DNA of 64,000 nt from JAQWCH01 sp050952725 (GTDB taxonomy: Bacteria > Bacillota_I > Bacilli_A > RFN20 > CAG-826): contig JBMNLN010000001.1 in assembly GCA_050952725.1 (NCBI GenBank), positions 496,001 to 560,000 on the forward strand, read 5' to 3'. Under the pieces are notes generated by a model, which did not search any database, was not told the origin of the DNA, and saw only the letters and a program-made list of their open reading frames with translations. This document shows positions 17,835 to 26,147 of the stretch, piece by piece; position 1 is the stretch's first letter, and each line of letters opens with the position of its first letter. A program made the position numbers and the translations under genes.

Positions 17835-18677
17835 ATGAAAAAAAATAAATTAAAACCCCGTCGCAACAATACGCTCGCCCTCGTTGCGGCTGGATTCGGT
17901 TTCTTTGCTTACATTTTCGCTTTTACCTTGGCGATTTTATTTGCTGTGTACAATGATTTGCATCTCGATGCTCTTTTCCAAAGCGGAGATATTAGAATTG
18001 TTACCTTATCAGTTATTGCGGGCTTCTTTCTCTCAGTTATTTGGGGAATTGTCGCTTTTAAGGTTCCTCCGCATTATTATCGCTTTGGAGGCTTTCTTCT
18101 CAATGCCCTACTCTTAGGAATTAGTGTATTTTATCTTGTGAGACTAATTCGTCATTTCCAAAATAGTTTTACAATTGACACGGCTGATACCCTTGGCACG
18201 ATCATTTATCTTTTCTTATTTTTAACTGCAGGCTTTTTAATCGTGATGATTATTCTCGCAGTTTTTGATCTCATCTTTTGCTTTCCTCGAGGAAAAGCCG
18301 ATAAGGAGGCGACCATTTACGAGCAGCAAATGGCGAAAGAACGCGCCCGCGAAAAGAAAGACTATCTAAAAATCCAAACAGAAAAAGACGCGGAAAAAAT
18401 GCGAATTCGCGATGAAAATGAAAAATCACAATTACTGCTTAATGACGACATCAATGTAATTAAACTTGATTCTGGCGTACAACAGGAGATTATTATCAAT
18501 TATAATTTTGATTATACAACCGCTCCATTTCCTCGTCCCCTAACCGCTAAGGAGCAGATTCAGGCTCTCTATCATTTACAAGAGCTTTATTATGCGGGCC
18601 TTTTAAACGAACGAGAAGTAGCCGCTTACAAGAAGCGCATCATCGCCCGCGACATCAAGGCAGAGAGCAAGGAATAA
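17835..18677 (+). CDS. Membrane protein with C-terminal SHOCT-like domain
   Basis: 280 residues. Four hydrophobic segments occupy residues 12-160, followed by a highly charged helix (KEATIYEQQMAKERAREKK) that may form a coiled coil. The end, LTAKEQIQALYHLQELYYAG with LLNEREVAAYKKRII after it, fits the short SHOCT pattern found at the C termini of many bacterial membrane proteins, where it is thought to mediate oligomerisation. Function unknown. The gene stands alone, ends in a strong terminator and has a CGGAGAAAGAG ribosome binding site. Confidence 0.7.
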   Translation: MKKNKLKPRRNNTLALVAAGFGFFAYIFAFTLAILFAVYNDLHLDALFQSGDIRIVTLSVIAGFFLSVIWGIVAFKVPPHYYRFGGFLLNALLLGISVFYLVRLIRHFQNSFTIDTADTLGTIIYLFLFLTAGFLIVMIILAVFDLIFCFPRGKADKEATIYEQQMAKERAREKKDYLKIQTEKDAEKMRIRDENEKSQLLLNDDINVIKLDSGVQQEIIINYNFDYTTAPFPRPLTAKEQIQALYHLQELYYAGLLNEREVAAYKKRIIARDIKAESKE

Positions 18678-18681
18678 AAGG

Positions 18682-18710
18682 AAAACCCCTAGGCGAACCT
18701 AGGGGTTTTT
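18682..18710 (+). terminator. Strong rho-independent terminator
   Basis: AAAACCCCTAGG and CCTAGGGGTTTT pair perfectly around a CGAA tetraloop and are followed by TTTTT. On the opposite strand the stem is followed by TTTTCCTTTT, so it could act weakly in both directions. Confidence 0.93.
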
Positions 18711-19139
18711 AATAGCACAGATATGGTTAGACCAGTGATCTTTGTCAATCTCGTGAACGATGGCGAGAAGGACAAGCGAGTGCCTATCGCGTTTTGGGGC
18801 CAAAGGGTGATCAATTCCTTTGGAGTAGGCCTTTTTCATCTACCTACCGAGCATTGCTGAGCCCTTTACCGATGCAGATCGTCCATCATCGGTAATGAGA
18901 ACAGTTCAATTAAGAAGCTGTTGTGTCCGTATGATATTACAAGCATCGATAAATAACAACCCCTTTTTTAAAATTAATGATTTTAATTTGACGAAAAAGC
19001 CTATTAAACATGATTGATAAGTTTAAAAAGCATGATGATTGCACTACATATCACTACAATCACAAGGTTATATATGGCAAACAAGTGTCATTATTTCAAA
19101 ATGACAAATTATTATTTTTTCTCTCGTAAGCGGTCGCTA
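18711..19139. other. 429-bp gene-poor region with hairpins; possible structured RNA or gene remnant
   Basis: No confident gene lies here. Three inverted repeats stand out: CGATGGC/GCCTATCG (18759-18789, one bulge), CCAAAGG/CCTTTGG (18800-18823) and TTACCGATG/CATCGGTAA (18866-18895, 9 bp perfect). A 46-codon frame on the minus strand (18699-18839, ATG preceded by GGTAGG) and a frame of similar length on the plus strand starting with ATGGTTAGACCA overlap each other in the same codon register. Composition is more balanced than in ordinary intergenic DNA in this window. This could be a small structured RNA, a short gene or a decayed gene; I recognised no known RNA family (not tmRNA, SRP, RNase P or 6S). 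Confidence 0.35.
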
Positions 19140-20060
19140 TTAATCAATATTAGCAATGATGTTTGCGACATTAATTTCATAGGAGCTTTTTTTAGCGTTT
19201 TTTCTAAATTGACCAGGAGTCGTGCCCATAAACTTTAAAAAATTCCTGTTAAAGGTCATTTTATTATTAAATCCCACTTCGCTAATGATTAAATTTAGTG
19301 GCATATCCGTTCTTATCATTCGCTCACATGCTTGCTTGATTCGATACTTATTAATGTAATCGGTAACGCACATGTGAAAAGTTTGCTTAAATAAGGTGTT
19401 GAGATAGTTATAAGAAATACCGCATGAATCCGCAACTTGTTTAATTTTTATGTTATTGGTGTAGTTATTATGAATGTAGTTAACGGCGGTATTAATTTTG
19501 CTTTTTTTAGTGCTTTTGGATTGTTCCACATATGATGAAGCGATACAGAGTAAAAGGGTCGACAATAAAGTGGACATCTTGGATTGCGAGACGTCGTTTT
19601 TATCGGTGCTTCGCATATATTGATGAATTGTTTGAATTGTTTCTAAAACAAAATGGTTGTCTAGGGATTCAAAGATGCGCTGATTCTTATTAATTAAAGT
19701 TTTAAAATCTTCATCCTTATAAAACAAATCTGAGATTTTTAAAAATGGATTTTGCTTGTCACTAAGTAATAATTCACAGTTTAAAAGCGAGGTTTTTTGG
19801 GTATCCACCACGAGTTTGTGTTTGATTTCTGAATCAATAAAAACAAATTGGTTGGCATTCAACACAATTGAATCATAATTAACATCATCTAAAGTATATT
19901 CAATTTGCGCTTTGCCATACAAAATATACATAATTTCCATTGCGGGATGATGATGAAGGTGCATGTCAAATTGATTATAAGTAACCTTATAGTAAGCACT
20001 TAAAGAAAGTCCCCTATTAAAATTGTTTTTATCGAACAGCGAATTACTCGGATATGGCAT
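19140..20060 (-). CDS. AraC family transcriptional regulator
   Basis: 306 residues. An N-terminal cupin-like sensor (HLHHHPAMEIMYILYGKAQIEYTL) is followed by the AraC DNA-binding domain from about residue 195: first helix-turn-helix KIKQVADSCGISYNYLNTLF and second LIISEVGFNNKMTFNRNFLK, ending in the family signature MGTTPGQFRK. It is divergent from the sugar ABC importer that starts at 20325 and should activate that locus in response to a sugar. The mRNA seems leaderless: a consensus promoter places the transcription start within a few nucleotides of the ATG and no Shine-Dalgarno sequence is present. Confidence 0.92.
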   Translation of the reverse strand: MPYPSNSLFDKNNFNRGLSLSAYYKVTYNQFDMHLHHHPAMEIMYILYGKAQIEYTLDDVNYDSIVLNANQFVFIDSEIKHKLVVDTQKTSLLNCELLLSDKQNPFLKISDLFYKDEDFKTLINKNQRIFESLDNHFVLETIQTIHQYMRSTDKNDVSQSKMSTLLSTLLLCIASSYVEQSKSTKKSKINTAVNYIHNNYTNNIKIKQVADSCGISYNYLNTLFKQTFHMCVTDYINKYRIKQACERMIRTDMPLNLIISEVGFNNKMTFNRNFLKFMGTTPGQFRKNAKKSSYEINVANIIANID

Positions 20061-20068
20061 ATACCAAA

Positions 20069-20097
20069 ATTATATTGGAGCCGGAAAAATAAATCAA
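20069..20097 (-). promoter_or_regulatory. Promoter of the AraC regulator, leaderless arrangement
   Basis: On the minus strand TTGATT (20092-20097) and a consensus TATAAT (20069-20074) are 17 bp apart. The ATG of the regulator begins 8 nt past the -10 box, so transcription should start at or within about 2 nt of the start codon. Confidence 0.72.
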
Positions 20098-20115
20098 TTT
20101 TACCGTTCCTTAATC

Positions 20116-20168
20116 GAAGCCTCATGTCTTAGTAATCAGATGATTGCTAGCAGGAGGGCTTCTTTTTT
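20116..20168 (+). terminator. Two-tier hairpin with T-run (terminator or attenuator)
   Basis: An outer stem GAAGCC/GGCTTC (20116-20121 and 20157-20162) encloses an inner 8-bp stem TAGTAATC/GATTGCTA (20130-20137 and 20142-20149) with an AGAT loop, and TTTTTT follows. It lies in the leader region of the importer operon, upstream of 20325 and reading toward it, which suits an attenuator, but no gene ends just before it. Confidence 0.5.
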
Positions 20169-20221
20169 GGTTTTTCAAAGATTGTTTACCATTGATATTG
20201 TGAAAAATGTTACCTTTTAGT

Positions 20222-20249
20222 AAGAAAATTAATCAAAAAATGTTTTCTT
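20222..20249. promoter_or_regulatory. Inverted repeat upstream of the importer operon (candidate operator)
   Basis: AAGAAAA (20222-20228) and TTTTCTT (20243-20249) are perfect inverted repeats separated by 14 bp, about 75 bp before the solute-binding protein gene. The position suits an activator or repressor site; a TATAGT-like -10 element lies near 20260. Confidence 0.3.
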
Positions 20250-20324
20250 TGGCTCAATATAGTTGTATCTCGCGTACCAAAACAATAAAATAAGGTCGAA
20301 GAAATCCGAGGAGGATACACCATA

Positions 20325-21932
20325 ATGAATAAACGATATAACCGCGTTTTGTTTTTCCTAAGCATACTTGGGATAACTTTTTCGTCATCTGGCTGTGATT
20401 TTGGTGGTGCCCTAAAAGGAAAAGAAGGGACATTGAAAATATCAGCTTTTGAAGGCGGGACTGGGGCAACTGTCTGGCAAAAACTAGCCGATGCCTACAT
20501 TAGACATAACCCGCGCGCGAAAATTGAAATTAATTGCACTCCGCTAGTCCGCGACGAGTGCCAAACCGCCGTTGAAACCGCGCGGAGCGATACCGATATC
20601 TTCTTTATCGATGGATGCACCACAATGAAAGGGATTGAATATTATCATTCAATCGCCAATATCGCCGAACTTTATAGTTCAACACCTAAGGCGGGCGATC
20701 AAGAAGAAAACATCACCATCGCCGAAAAAATTCGGCCGGAAGTGTTAGAAATGATGAAATATACTGGGGATATGCCACAATACCAAGGTGGCTATTATAC
20801 CGCTCCGTGGTTAAGTGGTCCGGCAGGATTGATTTTAAATATGGACGCTTTGGATAACGCGCTTGGAAAAGGAAATTGGTCTACGCCTCGAACCACAAAT
20901 GAACTTTTAGATCTTTGCGACCGAATTGTGGCCGCTGATGCCAAAGTAAAAATCAATGGGGTTAACAACAAGGTATACCCTTTTATCTATTCTTCCGCTG
21001 TGAGTTATTGGCGATATTTGTATTACACATGGATTGCCCAATATATGGGGTTTGACAACTACACCGAAGAATTTTTGAAAGTGAAAATTGATGGTGAATA
21101 TAATATTGAAGCTTTCTTTTCTGAAGGAAAATACAAAGGCTTCGAAGAAATTGAAAAAATCATCAAAAGAGAAAATGGGTATTGCGATCCGGTTAGTTTA
21201 GGCAACAAATTCATGGCGTCGCAAAAATATTTCTTGCAAGGCCGGGCATGTATGTATGTGACTGGCGACTGGTTCGAGAGAGAAATGGAAGGCTCATCTT
21301 ACACAACCAATATGAAGATGGTCAAAACGCCGATGATCTCCTCATTTGTCACTCCGTTTGAAAACAAATTTAACTTTTCCTTAGGTGCGACCGCTGCAGA
21401 AAAAGAAACTAAACTCTGTGCGATTATCGATGCAATTGATAATGGGGACTCTTCTTTTGAAGGACTGACGGCTGAGCAATATGCTTACGCCCGTGAATGT
21501 CGGGGGTATTGCTTCACGCTAGCATATGGCTCTTATTGTCTAGTGATGGAATCATCGGTCAATAAAGAAATGGCGATTGACTTTTTACGCTTCTATTATT
21601 CCGATGAAGGTATTCAAATTGTTCTCGATGATACAAAATCACTTTTACCAGTCATTAATGCTGATAACTATGAGATTTCCGGCGATATTTCTGATTTTAG
21701 AAGAACGGTTAATGAAATCTATTTCAATGAGAACTTCCGCAGCATTTCTGGGTTATATAATGATCCGATTCGCTACCGGGGAGGTTTGGGTGAACATGTC
21801 AATAATGAAACACCAGAAGCGGCCATGGGGAAAAAATCTGGCGCGATGACCGCTGTTGAATATCTCGCCAGGGAAAGAGTCTTATTAACTGCGCGGTGGG
21901 ATGACATTTTGCGATATGTTAGCGAAAAGTAG
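20325..21932 (+). CDS. Extracellular solute-binding lipoprotein (sugar), family 1
   Basis: 535-residue lipoprotein with lipobox SSSGC (Cys24). The mature part begins LKISAFEGGTGATVWQKLADAY, has the family 1 features FFIDGCTTMKG and WLSGPAGLILNMDAL, and is longer than most members (usually about 420-450). It should bind the oligosaccharide imported by the following two permeases. An AGGAGGAT ribosome binding site precedes the ATG. It is the first gene of a long plus-strand cluster that may extend to 37318; the AraC gene upstream is the likely regulator. Confidence 0.9.
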   Translation: MNKRYNRVLFFLSILGITFSSSGCDFGGALKGKEGTLKISAFEGGTGATVWQKLADAYIRHNPRAKIEINCTPLVRDECQTAVETARSDTDIFFIDGCTTMKGIEYYHSIANIAELYSSTPKAGDQEENITIAEKIRPEVLEMMKYTGDMPQYQGGYYTAPWLSGPAGLILNMDALDNALGKGNWSTPRTTNELLDLCDRIVAADAKVKINGVNNKVYPFIYSSAVSYWRYLYYTWIAQYMGFDNYTEEFLKVKIDGEYNIEAFFSEGKYKGFEEIEKIIKRENGYCDPVSLGNKFMASQKYFLQGRACMYVTGDWFEREMEGSSYTTNMKMVKTPMISSFVTPFENKFNFSLGATAAEKETKLCAIIDAIDNGDSSFEGLTAEQYAYARECRGYCFTLAYGSYCLVMESSVNKEMAIDFLRFYYSDEGIQIVLDDTKSLLPVINADNYEISGDISDFRRTVNEIYFNENFRSISGLYNDPIRYRGGLGEHVNNETPEAAMGKKSGAMTAVEYLARERVLLTARWDDILRYVSEK

Positions 21933-22854
21933 TTTTGCGGATTACTCGAGATATTCGCGAAAAATTAAAAGAAACGTCAATCTTAAGCGTACTATTTTCA
22001 TTTTCGCTCTTTTAATTATTCCGGTTTTAAACTATCTCATCTTTTTTGTTTATGTTAACTTTCGCTCGATTACACTAGCTTTTCAATTTACTACTTCTTC
22101 CGGAACCGAATGGTCCCTTTATAATTTTCAACGCTTCTTTAAGGAAATTCAAATTCCAGAATTAGATATTTCGACGGCAGTAAAAAATAATATCCTTCTA
22201 TTTGTCCAAGGAACATTAATTGGAACTCCTCTATGTTTGCTCCTTTCCTATTTTTTATACAAGAAGATTAAAGGTTACAAAATTTTTAGAGTCATTTTTT
22301 TCCTTCCTTCGATTATTTCTGCCGTTGTCTTAGTTGGCTTGTTTAAAAATATTTTTGCTACTAATGGTCCGATTAACGGACTCCTTTCCTCCATCCTCGG
22401 CCGAACTGTGGACATTGAATGGATGGTTGACGATAACATCACCATGTATATCATTTTATTCTTCTGCTTATGGTCGGGATTTGGTGGGGGAATGATTCTT
22501 TTTACTGGAGCGATGAACAGAATTCCTAAAGATGTTTTGGAATATGCTAGACTCGATGGTTGTTCATCCTTTAGAGAATTATTTCAAATCATCATCCCGA
22601 TGATTTGGCCAACTTTATCGACGCAATTGCTATTTTCAATCAGCAGTATCTTTGTAGCGTCAGGACCGATTCTCCTTTTTACTAAAGGGCAATTTAAAAC
22701 GATGACGATTGGTTATTTTATTCTTGAACAAGTGGAGTGGGGTTCTTATGAATATCCCGCCGCGATTGGTCTATTTTTTACCTTAATAAGCATTCCGATT
22801 ATTTTAATTACTAGGAAACTATTCAATGCGACGCTTGAGGATATTGAATATTAA
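21901..22854 (+). CDS. Carbohydrate ABC transporter permease (MalF-type)
   Basis: 317 residues, six membrane spans and the EAA loop VLEYARLDGCSSFRELFQII. It forms the membrane channel with the next gene product. The start is uncertain: the ATG at 21901 overlaps the end of the solute-binding gene by 32 nt and has GGTGGG immediately in front of it; an in-frame ATG at 21916 has the same motif 15 nt upstream. Either way the two genes are translationally coupled. Confidence 0.88.
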   Translation: MTFCDMLAKSSFADYSRYSRKIKRNVNLKRTIFIFALLIIPVLNYLIFFVYVNFRSITLAFQFTTSSGTEWSLYNFQRFFKEIQIPELDISTAVKNNILLFVQGTLIGTPLCLLLSYFLYKKIKGYKIFRVIFFLPSIISAVVLVGLFKNIFATNGPINGLLSSILGRTVDIEWMVDDNITMYIILFFCLWSGFGGGMILFTGAMNRIPKDVLEYARLDGCSSFRELFQIIIPMIWPTLSTQLLFSISSIFVASGPILLFTKGQFKTMTIGYFILEQVEWGSYEYPAAIGLFFTLISIPIILITRKLFNATLEDIEY

Positions 22855-22868
22855 GGAGAGAAGAGAAG

Positions 22869-23744
22869 ATGTTTTACAATCGATTAAAACGCAATTATCG
22901 CTCGAAAACAACTCCTGAAAGAATTTTGTTTTCAGTGGTTTTTATCATTTTTTGCATCTATGCTATCTCTTTAATCCTTCCTTTCATTTGGGCTTTTTTA
23001 TCATCTTTAAAAACTGATGATGAATTTTATGAATCGCTATTTGATTTGCCCCGCAATTGGCTTTTTTCCAACTATGCGAAAGCGTTCTCGGAATTCAGAA
23101 TTGGTAATACGACGATGATCGGCATGATTATCAACTCCTTATGGCTTACTTTTGCGGGCACCTTTGTCTCCGTGATGGTTTCAAGCGCGACCGGCTATAT
23201 CTTTGCTAAATATCCCTTTAAAGGCTCCAAATTAATTTATGATATTGCCATCATTTCCATGATTATCCCGATTGTCGGGAGTTTACCTGCCACTTATAAA
23301 GTGGTAACCACATTGCATCTAAACACCCCCCTTACCATTATTGCTCTCTATACTGGCGGTTTTGGTTATAACTTTATTATTTTGAACTCTTGTTATCGCT
23401 CCATATCCTGGCATTATGCCGAGGCGTCCATGATTGATGGGGCCGGGCATTTTCGCACTTATCTCAAAGTCATGCTCCCGCAAGCAAAACCTGCTATTTT
23501 AGCGATGGCCATTCTTTCATGCATTGGGATTTGGAATGATTACTACACCCCTTTTCTCTATTTAAAGGATTATCCAACCTTAGCGCTTGGCATCTATCAA
23601 TTTGATATTATTCAAGAACAACGTTCCAATATGCCGGTTTATTTTTGCGCAATTATCTTGTCAATTATCCCGGTTTTAATTGTCTACACGATTTTCCAAG
23701 ATACGATTATGAATAACTCTGTAGCTGGAGGATTAAAAGGTTAA
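22869..23744 (+). CDS. Carbohydrate ABC transporter permease (MalG-type)
   Basis: 291 residues with LILPFIWAFLSSLKTDDEF at the first span, further membrane spans and the EAA loop YAEASMIDGAGHFRTYLKVM. It pairs with the MalF-type permease encoded 14 bp upstream. An AAGGAGAG ribosome binding site precedes it. As in the first importer operon, no dedicated ATPase with a TOBE domain is adjacent. Confidence 0.9.
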   Translation: MFYNRLKRNYRSKTTPERILFSVVFIIFCIYAISLILPFIWAFLSSLKTDDEFYESLFDLPRNWLFSNYAKAFSEFRIGNTTMIGMIINSLWLTFAGTFVSVMVSSATGYIFAKYPFKGSKLIYDIAIISMIIPIVGSLPATYKVVTTLHLNTPLTIIALYTGGFGYNFIILNSCYRSISWHYAEASMIDGAGHFRTYLKVMLPQAKPAILAMAILSCIGIWNDYYTPFLYLKDYPTLALGIYQFDIIQEQRSNMPVYFCAIILSIIPVLIVYTIFQDTIMNNSVAGGLKG

Positions 23745-23795
23745 AGATTTTAAAAGGAGATTTATAAGTAATTTAAATTAAAGGAGATTTATAAA

Positions 23796-26087
23796 ATGAA
23801 CAAAAAGTTATTTCGCGGAGTCTTTCTGGTTTCACTTCTATTTTCTTTTGTGACGGGCTGTGATAATAAACCAGGCGGTTCGTCACCCTCTTCTTCCGAA
23901 CAACCAAATGATGGAAGACTTACCTCTGATTGGGAAACAATTCCTGAGAACACCAATGAGAATTTCAAATATTTTGGTTTTTATCACCCCGATGGTTTTG
24001 TGAGTGAGCCCGCGATGTTTGAAGAAATTGATCAGCTTGGGATGTGCAATTTCTATTTGATCGGTCCTGCTAGTACAGAAATCTTGCTCGAAAGATTAGC
24101 TTTTATCAAGTCCAAAGGCGCGCAATGTACTGTTGGGGTTCCAGGCAGTATATATCATGTTGATAAATCTCAGCCATATGGTATGGGGTATGTCCACCTT
24201 TTAAGAGATAATTGGCAAACCTTGCTTGATACTTTTACTTCAAGTATTAGCGATTACATCGAAGATGGGACGATTTATGCTTTTTATTCCGATGAGCCCG
24301 CTTGGAATGGGATTAGAGAAGCCGAATTTACCACGGTCTTTAATTATTTGGCGGAGAAATTTCCAAATACTGGCCGTATGGCGTGTTTTGCTACCTGTGA
24401 AGTCGGGATTAGTCAAAGTGATAAATTAGAAGAACTGCCTTCCTCTTATTTCGATTGTCTAACTGATGTTTCCTACGATTGTTATGCCAATTGGAATGAT
24501 GGCATTAGACTCGGATACTTAGATAAATTAAAGACAAAATTAACCAAAAACCAATGGATTTGGGCGACTCCAAGAACCTTTGAAGATAACCCTGAACGAA
24601 TTTCGTCGATTATCGATTCGCTCAAAGGTTTCTATACCGAGGCCATTCAAGATAGACAATATCGGGGGATGTCATGCTTCTCCTGGTCCAATGGTTTTGA
24701 TGGTGACTGGGGTTATGGGGCCAAAGCTTTTGTCCTTGAAGACAGTGAATATTATAGTCGTGAAGTGCATACGGTGATGTCGGATGTTGCTAGATCAATC
24801 ATCGGTGAACCTCTTATTGATTGGAGCCAAATTCCTGTTTTATCACTCGTTCCGCCCCGAGAAGTCTATATCATCGGCGAAGAAATTCCCTTCCCGACCT
24901 GTGGAGCAGTAGATGGTGAAGGTAATGATTTGGAAATCGAATTAGTGGTTACGTCGCCAAGTGGTCAAGCTGTCGATATCACGGCAGGTCATATCCTTGC
25001 CGAAGAATCCGGTCATTATCAATTTACCGTCTCGGCCGGACAAGGAGATCATCGCAAAACGAGAACATGTGCTGTTTCCGTTAGATATGATAAGGAAATA
25101 TCAGTTTTTGATAATGAATCTTATCTCGGCGATGCTGGCGGTAATTTCGATTCATTTTGGTGCTGGCCGCGACAAGTGGTCACTGATTTTGCCCGTACTG
25201 GCACGGGCTGTTTAAAAGTTACTCCGCACGCCACCGATGGCACTTGGCCAACTATTTTGTTCAATCGGGATGGTAATAGTCTTTGGGATCTCTCCGAAGT
25301 GGACAAAGTTTCGATTTGGATTTACAACCCGAGCGATGAGCCGCTCAAGGATTTTGGTTTTATTTTTACAAATGAATATCATGATCGAGACGCCAATGTC
25401 TTCGCGATTAAAAATGTCCCGTCCAAAGAATGGACCAATATCGTCGGTGAAGTTTCGGCCATCGCTGCTAATCCCCAAAACGATATTACTAAGACGTCAA
25501 TTCTTTTCGGTAACTGCGCGAGTGATTATAAAAATCGCACGGTCTTCTACCTTGATGATGTGATGATGATTAGCAAAGAAGCGGGAGGCGGCGGGGAAAC
25601 GCCACCAACTAGTCCATATACCCATGGTTTTGATAGTGCCGAGGATGTCGCTTCACTTCCAACTCCTACCGCAGCGGATGCTTGGTGTTGGCCACGGGCC
25701 TTCTCCACTGAAAATGCTCATGATGGGGCGGGTTCCCTTAAAGTCACTCCTCATCCCACTGATGGAACATGGGCAGTCGTTGATTTTGGACACTACGATC
25801 TCTCACAGGCCGAAAAAGTCGAACTTTGGCTCTACGCGGATAGTGAGACCGATTTAAATAATATCGGTTTAATGTTTGCGAAAGAAGATAATATGCCAGC
25901 ATCCTATACTTACCATAAAACTATCACCCCGAAGCAATGGGTGTTATACGAGGTCGCCGTTTCGACGTTTGCAAGTTATATTGAAGATTTATCAGACGTC
26001 AGAATCTTTATCGGCAACGTTGGCGGCACTTATCCAAACCGCTGTCCAATTTTCATGGATAGTTTCAATATCGTTGTCACCGAATAA
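23796..26087 (+). CDS. Surface lipoprotein: DEP-motif TIM-barrel-like domain plus two beta-sandwich modules
   Basis: 763 residues, lipobox VTGC (Cys22) and a short Ser/Pro/Gly linker. Residues about 45-345 look like a TIM-barrel enzyme: NFKYFGFYHPDGF, then AFYSDEPAWNG with D166-E167 at the end of a strand, DVSYDCYANW, WIWATPRTF and MSCFSWSNGFD, an ordered series of strand-end motifs as in glycoside hydrolases. The DEP triplet resembles the Asp-Glu pair used by GH20- and GH123-type substrate-assisted enzymes (inference). A short Ig-like region (about 365-430) follows, then a divergent module A (about 435-600) and a module B (609-760) that resemble galactose-binding-like carbohydrate modules. 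A 75% or so similar paralogue follows. I do not recognise a named family; a new surface glycosidase is a reasonable hypothesis. Confidence 0.7.
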   Translation: MNKKLFRGVFLVSLLFSFVTGCDNKPGGSSPSSSEQPNDGRLTSDWETIPENTNENFKYFGFYHPDGFVSEPAMFEEIDQLGMCNFYLIGPASTEILLERLAFIKSKGAQCTVGVPGSIYHVDKSQPYGMGYVHLLRDNWQTLLDTFTSSISDYIEDGTIYAFYSDEPAWNGIREAEFTTVFNYLAEKFPNTGRMACFATCEVGISQSDKLEELPSSYFDCLTDVSYDCYANWNDGIRLGYLDKLKTKLTKNQWIWATPRTFEDNPERISSIIDSLKGFYTEAIQDRQYRGMSCFSWSNGFDGDWGYGAKAFVLEDSEYYSREVHTVMSDVARSIIGEPLIDWSQIPVLSLVPPREVYIIGEEIPFPTCGAVDGEGNDLEIELVVTSPSGQAVDITAGHILAEESGHYQFTVSAGQGDHRKTRTCAVSVRYDKEISVFDNESYLGDAGGNFDSFWCWPRQVVTDFARTGTGCLKVTPHATDGTWPTILFNRDGNSLWDLSEVDKVSIWIYNPSDEPLKDFGFIFTNEYHDRDANVFAIKNVPSKEWTNIVGEVSAIAANPQNDITKTSILFGNCASDYKNRTVFYLDDVMMISKEAGGGGETPPTSPYTHGFDSAEDVASLPTPTAADAWCWPRAFSTENAHDGAGSLKVTPHPTDGTWAVVDFGHYDLSQAEKVELWLYADSETDLNNIGLMFAKEDNMPASYTYHKTITPKQWVLYEVAVSTFASYIEDLSDVRIFIGNVGGTYPNRCPIFMDSFNIVVTE
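25620..26084 (+). repeat. Module B copy 1 (in the 763-residue lipoprotein)
   Basis: Codes for a unit of about 153 residues opening with THGFDSAEDVASLPTPT, containing the hallmark AWCWPRAFSTE and SLKVTPHPTDGTWAVV, and closing with VRIFIGNVGGTYPNRCPIF. Six such close copies occur between here and 31558. Confidence 0.85.
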
Positions 26088-26147
26088 TCAAAAATTACAA
26101 GCCGTAGCCATATATTTTAATTATTAAATGGGAGGAAGGAAAAAATA

